A DNA stretch of 64,000 nucleotides from JAATGI01 sp036510675 (GTDB taxonomy: Bacteria; Pseudomonadota; Alphaproteobacteria; ATCC43930; CGMCC-115725): contig DATCDN010000071.1 of assembly GCA_036510675.1 (NCBI GenBank), positions 44,611 through 108,610 on the forward strand, given 5' to 3'. This document shows positions 56,481 to 63,650 of the stretch, in pieces. The position numbers and the translations under genes were made by a program. Under the pieces are notes generated by a model. It ran no database searches. It was given only the letters and a program-made list of their open reading frames with translations, and was not told where the DNA came from. How positions within the stretch are numbered: the stretch's first letter is position 1; each line of letters begins with the position of its first letter.

Positions 56481-57209
56481 ATGCCGGATGCCAAAGTTGC
56501 CCTGGTGATCGGTGCCGGTGATGCGACCGGCGGCGCCATCGCGCGGCGCTTTGCCCGCGAGGGCTATACCGCCTGCGTCACCCGGCGCCACGCCCACAAG
56601 CTCGCGCCGCTGGTGCGCCAGATCGAAGCCGAAGGCGGCACGGCCTGCGGCTTCAGCTCCGACGCCCGCGAGGAGGCGGCAATGATCGCGCTGATCGACG
56701 AGATCGAGCGCGATATCGGCCCGATCGCGGTCGCGGTCCATAATATCGGCGCCAATGTGCGCTTCGGCATTCGCGAGACCACGGCGCGGGTCTATCGCAA
56801 GGTCTGGGAGATGGCGGCGTTTTCGGGCTTCCTGATGGGGCGCGAGGCGGCACGCGTGATGGTGCCGCGCGGGCACGGCACCATTCTCTTCACCGGCGCC
56901 ACCGCCTCCTTGCGCGGCCGCGACGGCTTCGCCGCCTTCGCCGGCGCCAAGCATGCGCTGCGCGCGCTGGCGCAGAGCATGGCACGCGAGCTCGGACCCC
57001 AGGGCATCCATATCGGCCATATCGTCGTCGATGGCGCGATCGATACCGACTTCATCCGCACCGTCGCGCCCGACCGCTATGCGCTGAAGGGCCAGGACGG
57101 CATTCTCAATCCCGAGCATATCGCCGAGAATTATTGGCGGCTCCACGTCCAGCCGCGCGACGCCTGGACTCACGAGCTCGATCTGCGGCCTTGGCTCGAA
57201 GCCTTTTAA
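56481..57209 (+). CDS. SDR-family protein lacking catalytic Ser and Tyr
   Basis: A 242-residue short-chain dehydrogenase/reductase-like protein. The nucleotide-binding start is ALVIGAGDATGGAIARRFA and the N-I-G loop is in VHNIGANV. At the active site the YxxxK motif reads FAGAK (Phe153, Lys157), and the position 13 residues before, normally the catalytic Ser, is Ala140 (FTGATAS). Classical oxidoreductase activity is therefore doubtful. Similar sequences with Phe at this site exist, so it may be a family with another role. It lies 12 bases after the deaminase gene and before an HCCA-isomerase-like gene. Confidence 0.85.
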   Translation: MPDAKVALVIGAGDATGGAIARRFAREGYTACVTRRHAHKLAPLVRQIEAEGGTACGFSSDAREEAAMIALIDEIERDIGPIAVAVHNIGANVRFGIRETTARVYRKVWEMAAFSGFLMGREAARVMVPRGHGTILFTGATASLRGRDGFAAFAGAKHALRALAQSMARELGPQGIHIGHIVVDGAIDTDFIRTVAPDRYALKGQDGILNPEHIAENYWRLHVQPRDAWTHELDLRPWLEAF

Positions 57210-57226
57210 CGCCCGGAGGGCATGTC

Positions 57227-57829
57227 ATGGACATCGAGTTTCTCTACGATTTCGGCAGCCCCAACGCCTATTTCGCCCATCGCGCCATCCCGGCGATCGA
57301 GGCGCGTACCGGCGCCAAATTCCGCTATGTCCCGATTCTGCTGGGCGGCGTGTTCAAGGCGACCAACAACAAATCGCCGGTCGTCCAGTTCGCCGGTATC
57401 AAGAACAAGCTGGAATACGAACGGCTGGAGATCGCGCGCTTCATTAAGAAGCACGCTTTGACCAAGTTTCATTGGAACACCAATTTCCCGATCAACACGC
57501 TGGCCATCATGCGCGGCGCGGTGGCCGCGGACCTGGATAATGTCACCGCGCCCTATACCGAGGCGATGTTCAAGGGCGTATGGGAGGACGGGCTGAAGCT
57601 CGACGATCCGGCGGTGATCCTTGCGACGCTGACGGCGGCGGGCCTCGATGGCAACCGCCTCGCCGCGCAAACGCAGGAACAGGCGGTGAAGGACAAGCTC
57701 ATCGCCAACACCGACGCCGCGGTCGCACGCGGCGCCTTCGGCGCGCCCACTTTCTTCGTCGGCAACGAAATTTATTTCGGCAAGGACCGCCTGCGCGACG
57801 TGGAGGAAGCGATCATCGCAGCCACATAA
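57227..57829 (+). CDS. 2-hydroxychromene-2-carboxylate isomerase-like protein (DsbA/kappa GST fold)
   Basis: A 200-residue thioredoxin-fold protein with a helical insert, of the HCCA isomerase/kappa GST group. It starts MDIEFLYDFGSPNAYFAHRA, in which the Ser is the usual glutathione-activating residue, and ends with AFGAPTFFVGNEIYFGKDRL (cis-Pro loop). Known members isomerise 2-hydroxychromene-2-carboxylate with glutathione in naphthalene breakdown; other genes of that pathway are missing, so the substrate is open. GGAGGG precedes the ATG. The gene lies near gor, which would keep glutathione reduced. Confidence 0.88.
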   Translation: MDIEFLYDFGSPNAYFAHRAIPAIEARTGAKFRYVPILLGGVFKATNNKSPVVQFAGIKNKLEYERLEIARFIKKHALTKFHWNTNFPINTLAIMRGAVAADLDNVTAPYTEAMFKGVWEDGLKLDDPAVILATLTAAGLDGNRLAAQTQEQAVKDKLIANTDAAVARGAFGAPTFFVGNEIYFGKDRLRDVEEAIIAAT

Positions 57830-57872
57830 TCCAGTGCGGTATTCAATCCTTGAAATCGTCCCTCCTTCGTCA

Positions 57873-57928
57873 CCCCCGGACTTGATCCGGGGGCCCCATC
57901 GATGGATCGCCGGATCAAGCCCGGCGAT
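57873..57928. repeat. Double-hairpin dispersed repeat
   Basis: Hairpin 1 is CCCCCGGA CTTGA TCCGGGGG (57873-57893) and hairpin 2 ATCGCCGG ATCAAGC CCGGCGAT (57906-57928). The loop text CTTGATCC/GGATCAAG makes the two halves near mirror images. Lies between the convergent HCCA isomerase and gor genes and may end both transcripts. Confidence 0.7.
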
Positions 57929-57955
57929 GACGGCTCAAGGGTGATTTGATGGCCG

Positions 57956-59332
57956 TCATTCCGCCGCGCGCGCCCTGGCCTCCGGCACCTTGTCGCGCAT
58001 GGTGACGAATTCCTCGCCCGCCGTCGGGTGAATGCCGACGGTGCGGTCGAACTGGCGCTTGGTGGCGCCGCATTTGATCGCGATGGCGAGACCCTGGATC
58101 AGTTCCGGTGCGTCCGGGCCAACCATGTGACAGCCGAGCACCCGGTCCGAGGCGCGATCGACCACGAGCTTCATCATGGTCTTCTCGCTGCGGCCCGACA
58201 GCGCGTTCTTCATCGGGTTGAAGCGGGCGCGATAGATGTCGATGGCGGTGATTTGCTTGCGCGCATCCGCCTCGGATAGGCCGACGGTCGCCACGGTCGG
58301 AATGCTGAACACCGCGCTCGCGACATTGGCGTGGTCCATTTCCATGGGATTGTCGTTGAACAACGTCTCGGCGAGCGCGCGGCCCTCGGCGATGGCCACC
58401 GGCGTCAGGTTCAGCCGATCGGTGACGTCGCCGATGGCGTAGATGTTCGGCACCGAGGTCCGCGACCACTCATCGACGATGACCGCGCCGCCGGGCTTCA
58501 GCGCCACGCCGGCTTCCTCCAGCCCCATATTCGCCGTCACGGGCGCGCGGCCGGTGGCGTACATGATCTGGTCCGCGGTCAACCGCTCGCCGGTCTTCGT
58601 CACCAGGCAAAACCCCTGCCCTTCCCGCTCGATCTCGGCGATCTCGCAAAAATTGCTGATGGTGATGCCGCGCGCCCGCATTTCCTCGGCCAGCGTGTCG
58701 CGAATATCCTCATCGAAGCCGCGCAAAATCTTGTCGGCGCGGCACACCATCGTGACGGCAACGCCAAGCCCGTTGAAGATGCTGGCGAACTCGCACGCGA
58801 TATAGGCGCCGCCGACGATGACGATGCTCTTGGGCAGCGCCGGCAAATCCAGCGCCTCGTTCGAGGTGATGACATGCTCGATGCCGGGAATGCGCGGCAT
58901 GCTGGGCCGCGCCCCGGTCGCGATCAGGATATTCGCGGCGGTATGGCGCTTGCCCAGCACCTCGACCGTGTGCGGATCGACAAGCCGCGCCCGGCCCTCG
59001 TACAGCGTAACGTTGGCGTTCTTGAGCAGGCTGCGATAAATGCCTTCCAGCCGGTCGATCTCGCGGTTCTTGGCGGCGATCAGCTTGGCCCAATCGAAGC
59101 TCGGCGCCGGCACCGTCCAGCCATAGCCGGCGGCGTCGGCGAAATCGTCGGCGAACTCCGCGGCATAGACCAGGAACTTTTTCGGCACGCAGCCGCGAAT
59201 GACGCAGGTGCCGCCGACGCGGCTATCCTCGCAAATCGCGATCCGGGCGCCATAGGCGCCGGCGCGGCGCGATGAGGCGACGCCGCCCGACCCGGCGCCG
59301 ATGGTGATCATGTCGTAATCGTATTGGGGCAT
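57956..59332 (-). CDS. gor: Glutathione-disulfide reductase
   Basis: A 458-residue FAD enzyme that reduces glutathione disulfide with NADPH. The FAD motif is ITIGAGSGGVASSRRA, the redox Cys pair is in GGTCVIRGCVPKK, the NADPH-binding strand is VIVGGAYIACEFA, and the C-terminal catalytic His-Glu is in VGIHPTAGEEFVTM. GCVPKK rather than a thioredoxin- or lipoamide-type motif supports Gor. The ATG at 59332 was chosen because it starts the flavin strand; upstream codons overlap the next gene. Confidence 0.94.
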   Translation of the reverse strand: MPQYDYDMITIGAGSGGVASSRRAGAYGARIAICEDSRVGGTCVIRGCVPKKFLVYAAEFADDFADAAGYGWTVPAPSFDWAKLIAAKNREIDRLEGIYRSLLKNANVTLYEGRARLVDPHTVEVLGKRHTAANILIATGARPSMPRIPGIEHVITSNEALDLPALPKSIVIVGGAYIACEFASIFNGLGVAVTMVCRADKILRGFDEDIRDTLAEEMRARGITISNFCEIAEIEREGQGFCLVTKTGERLTADQIMYATGRAPVTANMGLEEAGVALKPGGAVIVDEWSRTSVPNIYAIGDVTDRLNLTPVAIAEGRALAETLFNDNPMEMDHANVASAVFSIPTVATVGLSEADARKQITAIDIYRARFNPMKNALSGRSEKTMMKLVVDRASDRVLGCHMVGPDAPELIQGLAIAIKCGATKRQFDRTVGIHPTAGEEFVTMRDKVPEARARAAE

Positions 59333-59355
59333 CGCGGCTTCCGGGAATTTCAGGC

Positions 59356-59631
59356 TTAGACGGGGCGAAACGCGCCAGCATCGACGCGCACCGCGATCTG
59401 GTCCAACCGGGTCAGCACGCGGCAGATGACAAAATAGAACACATAATAGAGGAAGCACAGGTTGAAGCCGGGAATCAACGACAGGACCACCCACAGCGGC
59501 ACGCTCTTGCCGAGCCGCGCCGCGATATAGCCATTGCCGACCGCCAGACCGGCGAAAATCAACAGCCACATGATGAGCGTCGTGATGATGAAGGCCGCGC
59601 CCGCGGCGACCGTCGCCGTATCTGCCGACAT
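59356..59631 (-). CDS. Small two-helix membrane protein
   Basis: A 91-residue protein with two strongly hydrophobic segments (about residues 10-32 and 43-72) joined by a short loop (GYIAARLGKSV). No known family was recognised. It lies 23 bases upstream of gor on the same strand, and before the toxin-antitoxin insertion it would have been the gene directly downstream of glmS. Coding is supported by its clean hydrophobic pattern and position. Confidence 0.62.
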   Translation of the reverse strand: MSADTATVAAGAAFIITTLIMWLLIFAGLAVGNGYIAARLGKSVPLWVVLSLIPGFNLCFLYYVFYFVICRVLTRLDQIAVRVDAGAFRPV

Positions 59632-59661
59632 ATGTTTTCCCCCTTGAAGATCGTCGGGGGC

Positions 59662-59721
59662 AAACCTACTCGACCGTCACGCTCTTGGCGAGGTTGCGCG
59701 GCTGATCGACATCGGTGCCCT
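59662..59721. repeat. Direct repeat of the glmS 3' end, distal copy (putative att site)
   Basis: A 60-bp copy of the glmS 3' end, including the stop (TAG at 59666-59668 on the minus strand) and about 17 codons. It differs at 2 of 60 positions from 60471-60530, and both are synonymous in the glmS frame (AAC/AAT, GAT/GAC). The right end overlaps the toxin stop codon. This is probably the former end of glmS. Confidence 0.9.
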
Positions 59722-60166
59722 ATGCGGTTCGGATCACCAGCCGGCGTTGCCGAGTACGATTAGCAAGATAGGAATGGGCGACCTTGCCCAAAAAGCTCTC
59801 CGGCACCCGCCCATATACCGCCGTCGCTGGGCGACGGGTCGGTATCGGGCGCAGGTCGGGACCCGGCCAGACAAAGACATTCGCCTCCGTCGTGACGATC
59901 CAGGTCGGCGCCTCATCGAGGCCGAGTCGCCGTTTGATGTCGTTTGGAACCGGCACGCCATCCGCCGGTCGGCCCGGCGGCGTGTGCGTCATCGCCACGA
60001 CCAGGATTTCCGTGGCACGGCCCTCGTCCTTGACGGAAAGCGCCAGCACCAGGCTGGGGCGATCCTTTACCCCTTCTTCCCGGCCACGCGCCCTTTCGTC
60101 GGCCCACAAATAGGAATACCGGATGACCGACCCTGGTTGCGGGATACCCTCACCGCTTCTTGCCAC
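59720..60166 (-). CDS. PemK/MazF-like toxin
   Basis: A 148-residue protein resembling the PemK/MazF fold: PGSVIRYSYLWADERARG, KDRPSLVLALS and ILVVAMTHTPP follow the usual order of strands. MazF-type toxins cut mRNA; here activity is inferred. The start is a GTG at 60166 that overlaps the antitoxin gene by 17 bases. The stop codon (59720-59722) lies exactly at the junction with the duplicated glmS end, so the C-terminus may have been fixed by the integration event. Confidence 0.68.
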   Translation of the reverse strand: MARSGEGIPQPGSVIRYSYLWADERARGREEGVKDRPSLVLALSVKDEGRATEILVVAMTHTPPGRPADGVPVPNDIKRRLGLDEAPTWIVTTEANVFVWPGPDLRPIPTRRPATAVYGRVPESFLGKVAHSYLANRTRQRRLVIRTA

Positions 60167-60395
60167 GCGCCAGCGCCCTGATGGCGGGAAGAAATTCCTC
60201 CGGCGTGTCGGCCGCCAGGAACGTCAACCGATCCTGCTTTTTCAGCCGCTCATACTCGGTGACGGAGATGAGGACATTTCGCGGCCGGCCGTTCTTGGTC
60301 ACCATTACCGGCTGGGCCAGCGCGATATCGCTGTAGCGAGAGAACCGGCGCGCAAGATCGCCCGCGCTCGCGACGACCTGCTTGATAGCCGCCAT
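60150..60395 (-). CDS. Phd/YefM-type antitoxin
   Basis: An 81-residue antitoxin. The N-terminal DNA-binding part reads SAGDLARRFSRYSDIALAQP, followed by VMVTKNGRPRNVLISVTEYE, the typical Phd/YefM text, and a basic C-terminal tail for toxin binding. It precedes and overlaps the toxin gene by 17 bases. It probably represses its own promoter from the AT-rich region upstream (60396-60474). Confidence 0.85.
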   Translation of the reverse strand: MAAIKQVVASAGDLARRFSRYSDIALAQPVMVTKNGRPRNVLISVTEYERLKKQDRLTFLAADTPEEFLPAIRALARGKKR

Positions 60396-60435
60396 CCCAA
60401 CGCCTCTTTTGTGGTTTCGCGGAATACGAAGATTA

Positions 60436-60463
60436 CGCGAAATATGTATAATATGAAATCGCG
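60436..60463 (-). promoter_or_regulatory. Candidate operator/promoter of the toxin-antitoxin pair
   Basis: CGCGA and TCGCG arms (60436-60440, 60459-60463) flank an AT-rich centre with ATATGTATAATAT, which on the minus strand can serve as a -10 (TATTAT or TATACA). An imperfect palindrome here fits autorepression by the antitoxin. Confidence 0.5.
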
Positions 60464-60470
60464 ATAAATG

Positions 60471-60530
60471 AAACCTACTCGACCGTCACGCTCTTGGCGA
60501 GATTGCGCGGCTGGTCGACATCGGTGCCCT
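60471..60530. repeat. Direct repeat at the glmS 3' end, proximal copy (putative att site)
   Basis: The functional glmS end: stop (TAG at 60475-60477 on the minus strand), the last 17 codons and 4 bases beyond. 58 of 60 bases are identical to 59662-59721. The segment between the two copies is 749 bp and contains only the toxin-antitoxin genes and their promoter. Confidence 0.9.
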
Positions 60531-62298
60531 TCAGCACCGCCACATGATAGGCCAGCAGCTGAATCGGGATGGCGTAGAGGATCGGCGCGACGAAGGGGTC
60601 GCAATGCGGCACCTCGATGCCGGCGAGAAGGCGCCCGTCGAGCCGGTCGAGCCCGGCGCGCTCCGACATCATCACCACCTTGCCGCCGCGCGCGATGGTC
60701 TCCTGGACATTGGACAGCGTCTTCTCGAACAGCGCATCCATCGGCGCGATGACGATCACCGGCACATGCTCGTCGATCAGCGCGATCGGCCCGTGCTTCA
60801 TCTCGCCGGCGGCATAGCCCTCGGCGTGGATATAGGAAATTTCCTTGAGCTTCAGCGCGCCCTCCAGCGCCAGCGGGAACGAGGTGCCGCGCCCGAGATA
60901 GAGCACGTCGCGCGCCTGGGCGATGGTCACCGCCAGCTCGGCGATGCGCTGATCGTGATGCAGCAATTCGCCGGCCCGGCCCGGCACCTCGGCCAGCGCC
61001 GCCGATAGCGCCGCCTCCTGGTCGCGCGTCACGGAGCCGCGCGCCCGCGCCAGCGCGATGACGAAGCAGGCCAGCACCGCGAGCTGCGTCGTGAAGGCCT
61101 TGGTCGAGGCGACGCCGATCTCCGGCCCGGCATGCGTGCCCAGCACCACGTCGCTTTCGCGGGCAATGGTGCTTTCGGGCTGATTGACGATGCCGAGAAT
61201 GTGTTGCCCCTGGCTCCTGGCGTAGCGCAGGCTGGCGAGCGTGTCGGCGGTCTCGCCCGATTGCGACACCAGGATCGTCAGCCCGCCCGCCGGCATCGCC
61301 GCCGCGCGATAGCGGAATTCCGACGCGACATCGACCTCGACCGGCACGCGGGCAAGCTGCTCGATCCAGTATTTCGCGATCACCGCCGCATGATAGGCGG
61401 TGCCGCAAGCCAGGATCGTCACCTTGGGCAAGGTCGCGAGGTCGAACGGCAATGGCGGCAACACGATGCGGTGAGTCGCCGGATTGACCAGGGCGTTGAG
61501 CGTGTCGCCGATCACCGCCGGCTGCTCGAAGATTTCCTTCTTCATGAAGTGGCGGTGATTACCCTTGCCGATCAGCGCGCCCGACACCGCGGTTTCGCGC
61601 ACCGGCCGCTGGACGATCTGGTTGTCGCCATTGCGGACCGTGACCCCGGCGCGCGTGACCTCGGCCCAATCGCCCTCTTCAAGGTAGAGTATCCGGCGGG
61701 TCAGCGGCGCCAGCGCCAGCGCGTCGGAGCCGAGGAACATCTCGCCATCGCCGAACCCGATCGCCAGCGGGCTGTTGCGCCGCGCGCCGATCAGCAGATC
61801 GTCATTGCCGGCGAACAGGATCACCAGCGCGAACGCGCCTTCGAGCCGCGGCAGGGTCTTGGCCACCGCCTCGATCGGACTCAACCCCTCGCCGAGATAG
61901 TGGGTCACCAGGCGGACCACCGCCTCGGTATCGGTGTCGGTCTCGAAGACTTGGCCGAGCGCCACCAGCTCGTCCTTCAGCGCCTGGAAATTCTCGATGA
62001 TGCCGTTATGCACCACGGCGACACGATCGCTGGCGATGGGGTGGGCGTTCTTCTCCGACGGCACGCCATGGGTCGCCCATCGCGTATGGCCGATGCCGAT
62101 GCGGCCCTGCACCGGCGCCTGCGCCAGCCGCTCGATCAGCCGGTCCAGCTTGCCTTCGGCGCGCCGCCGCTCGATTTTGCCACCGGCCAGCGTCGCGATG
62201 CCGGCCGAATCATAGCCGCGATATTCGAGCCGCCGCAGCCCATCGACCAGCAGCGGCGCCACCTCGTTGCGGCCGAGTATGCCGATGATGCCGCACAT
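60475..62298 (-). CDS. glmS: Glutamine--fructose-6-phosphate aminotransferase (isomerizing)
   Basis: A 607-residue enzyme that makes glucosamine 6-phosphate for peptidoglycan and LPS. The N-terminal glutaminase domain begins MCGIIGILG, with Cys2 as the nucleophile after Met removal, and has GIGHTRWATHG and HNGIIENF. Two SIS domains follow (LACGTAYHAAVIAKYW; SQSGETADTLASLRYA; YLGRGTSFPLALEGALKLKE), and the enzyme ends with AKSVTVE. Its ATG overlaps the glmU stop by one base (TGATG). Its last 17 codons are repeated downstream at 59662-59721. No glmS ribozyme is involved. Confidence 0.96.
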   Translation of the reverse strand: MCGIIGILGRNEVAPLLVDGLRRLEYRGYDSAGIATLAGGKIERRRAEGKLDRLIERLAQAPVQGRIGIGHTRWATHGVPSEKNAHPIASDRVAVVHNGIIENFQALKDELVALGQVFETDTDTEAVVRLVTHYLGEGLSPIEAVAKTLPRLEGAFALVILFAGNDDLLIGARRNSPLAIGFGDGEMFLGSDALALAPLTRRILYLEEGDWAEVTRAGVTVRNGDNQIVQRPVRETAVSGALIGKGNHRHFMKKEIFEQPAVIGDTLNALVNPATHRIVLPPLPFDLATLPKVTILACGTAYHAAVIAKYWIEQLARVPVEVDVASEFRYRAAAMPAGGLTILVSQSGETADTLASLRYARSQGQHILGIVNQPESTIARESDVVLGTHAGPEIGVASTKAFTTQLAVLACFVIALARARGSVTRDQEAALSAALAEVPGRAGELLHHDQRIAELAVTIAQARDVLYLGRGTSFPLALEGALKLKEISYIHAEGYAAGEMKHGPIALIDEHVPVIVIAPMDALFEKTLSNVQETIARGGKVVMMSERAGLDRLDGRLLAGIEVPHCDPFVAPILYAIPIQLLAYHVAVLKGTDVDQPRNLAKSVTVE

Positions 62299-63650
62299 CA
62301 GCCGGCCTGCCCTTTCGCCTTCTTCGGATGCCGCTTGCGCCACGCGGCGGCGCCCCCCGGCTTGGTGGTCTGGCGCGCGCGGCCTAGCGCCAACGCGTCC
62401 GCCGGCACGCTCTCGGTGATGGTGCTGCCGGCGGCGACGATGGCGCCGTCGGCGATCTCGATCGGCGCCACCAGCGACGAATTGGTGCCGATAAAGACAT
62501 CGGCGCCGATGATGGTGCGGTGCTTGTCGATGCCGTCGTAATTGCAGGTGATGGTGCCGGCGCCGATATTGCTGCGCGCACCGACATCGGCATCGCCGAG
62601 ATAGGCCAGATGATTGGCCTTCACCCCGGCAACGAGCCGCGAATTCTTCACCTCGACGAAATTGCCGATATGGACCTCGGCACCCAGATCGGCGCCGGGG
62701 CGCAGCCGCGCGAACGGGCCGATGCGCGCGCCGTCGCCGACCGTGGCGCCGGCGATATGGCTGAAGCCCAGTATCTCGACCTGGGCGCCGATGGTGACGC
62801 CGGGGCCGAACATGACACAGGGGCCGATGCTGCTGTCGGGGCCGATGCGGGTGTCGGCCGCCAGGAACACCGTCTCCGGCGCCAGCAGGCTGACCCCGGA
62901 TTCCATCAGGCGCGCGCGCAGGCGGCGCTGCATCGCCGCCTCGACGGCGGCCAGTTCGGCGCGATCGTTGACGCCGGCGACATCGTCCGCCGGTACCTCG
63001 ACGGCGCGGCACGCGAGGCCGCGCGCCCGCGCCAGCCCGACGATTGCCGTCAGATAATACTCGCCTTGCGCATTGTGGTTGCCGACCGCCACCAGCAGGT
63101 CGAACAGCAAGGCGGAATCCACCACCATCGGGCCGGCATTGAGAAAATTGATACCGCGCTGCGCCGGGGTGCAGTCGCGCGCCTCGACAATCGCCGCCAG
63201 CACGCCGTCTTGTTCGATCAGCCGGCCATAATTGGCGGGATCGGCGCGCCGCATGCCCGCCACCACCAGGTCCGGCGCCGTCGCCTGCCGGCGGGCGGCC
63301 AGCAGCGTCTCCAGGGTGCCGGTGGTGATCAGCGGCGTGTCGCCATAGAGTATCAGCACATCGCCCGCAAAACCCTGAAGCGCCGACCGGGCGGCGGCGA
63401 CCGCGTCGCCGGTGCCGCGCGGCGCGGCCTGGATCGCATACTCGACCCCGTCGCGGGCGGCCATCGCCGGAACCATGCCCGGCGCGATCACCATGATGGT
63501 ACGCATCGGCGCCAGCGGGCGCAGCGCCGCCAGCACATGATCAATCATTGGAAACTGGGCGACGGGATGCAGGACCTTGGGCAGGCTCGATTTCATGCGC
63601 CTGCCCTGACCGGCGGCCAGGATCACCGCGGCAAAGGGACGGGTACTCAT
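62298..63650 (-). CDS. glmU: Bifunctional UDP-N-acetylglucosamine pyrophosphorylase / glucosamine-1-phosphate N-acetyltransferase
   Basis: A 450-residue two-domain enzyme giving UDP-GlcNAc. The N-terminal uridylyltransferase domain has ILAAGQGRRMKSSLPKVLHP (Arg replaces the usual Thr after GxG), LYGDTPLI and NAGPMVVDS. The C-terminal left-handed beta-helix acetyltransferase has hexapeptide repeats and the motifs IGNFVEVKNS, NHLAYLGDADVG and GAGTITCNYDG. I start at the ATG at 63650; another ATG 12 bases upstream is possible. It is the first gene of the glmU-glmS operon; glmM is not in the window. Confidence 0.95.
   Translation of the reverse strand: MSTRPFAAVILAAGQGRRMKSSLPKVLHPVAQFPMIDHVLAALRPLAPMRTIMVIAPGMVPAMAARDGVEYAIQAAPRGTGDAVAAARSALQGFAGDVLILYGDTPLITTGTLETLLAARRQATAPDLVVAGMRRADPANYGRLIEQDGVLAAIVEARDCTPAQRGINFLNAGPMVVDSALLFDLLVAVGNHNAQGEYYLTAIVGLARARGLACRAVEVPADDVAGVNDRAELAAVEAAMQRRLRARLMESGVSLLAPETVFLAADTRIGPDSSIGPCVMFGPGVTIGAQVEILGFSHIAGATVGDGARIGPFARLRPGADLGAEVHIGNFVEVKNSRLVAGVKANHLAYLGDADVGARSNIGAGTITCNYDGIDKHRTIIGADVFIGTNSSLVAPIEIADGAIVAAGSTITESVPADALALGRARQTTKPGGAAAWRKRHPKKAKGQAG

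Noticed and set aside
59662..60530. Tn7-type insertion at attTn7 downstream of glmS
   Set aside because: No tns genes or Tn7 ends are present, and the repeat is 60 bp inside the coding end, not a 5-bp duplication about 25 bp after the stop.
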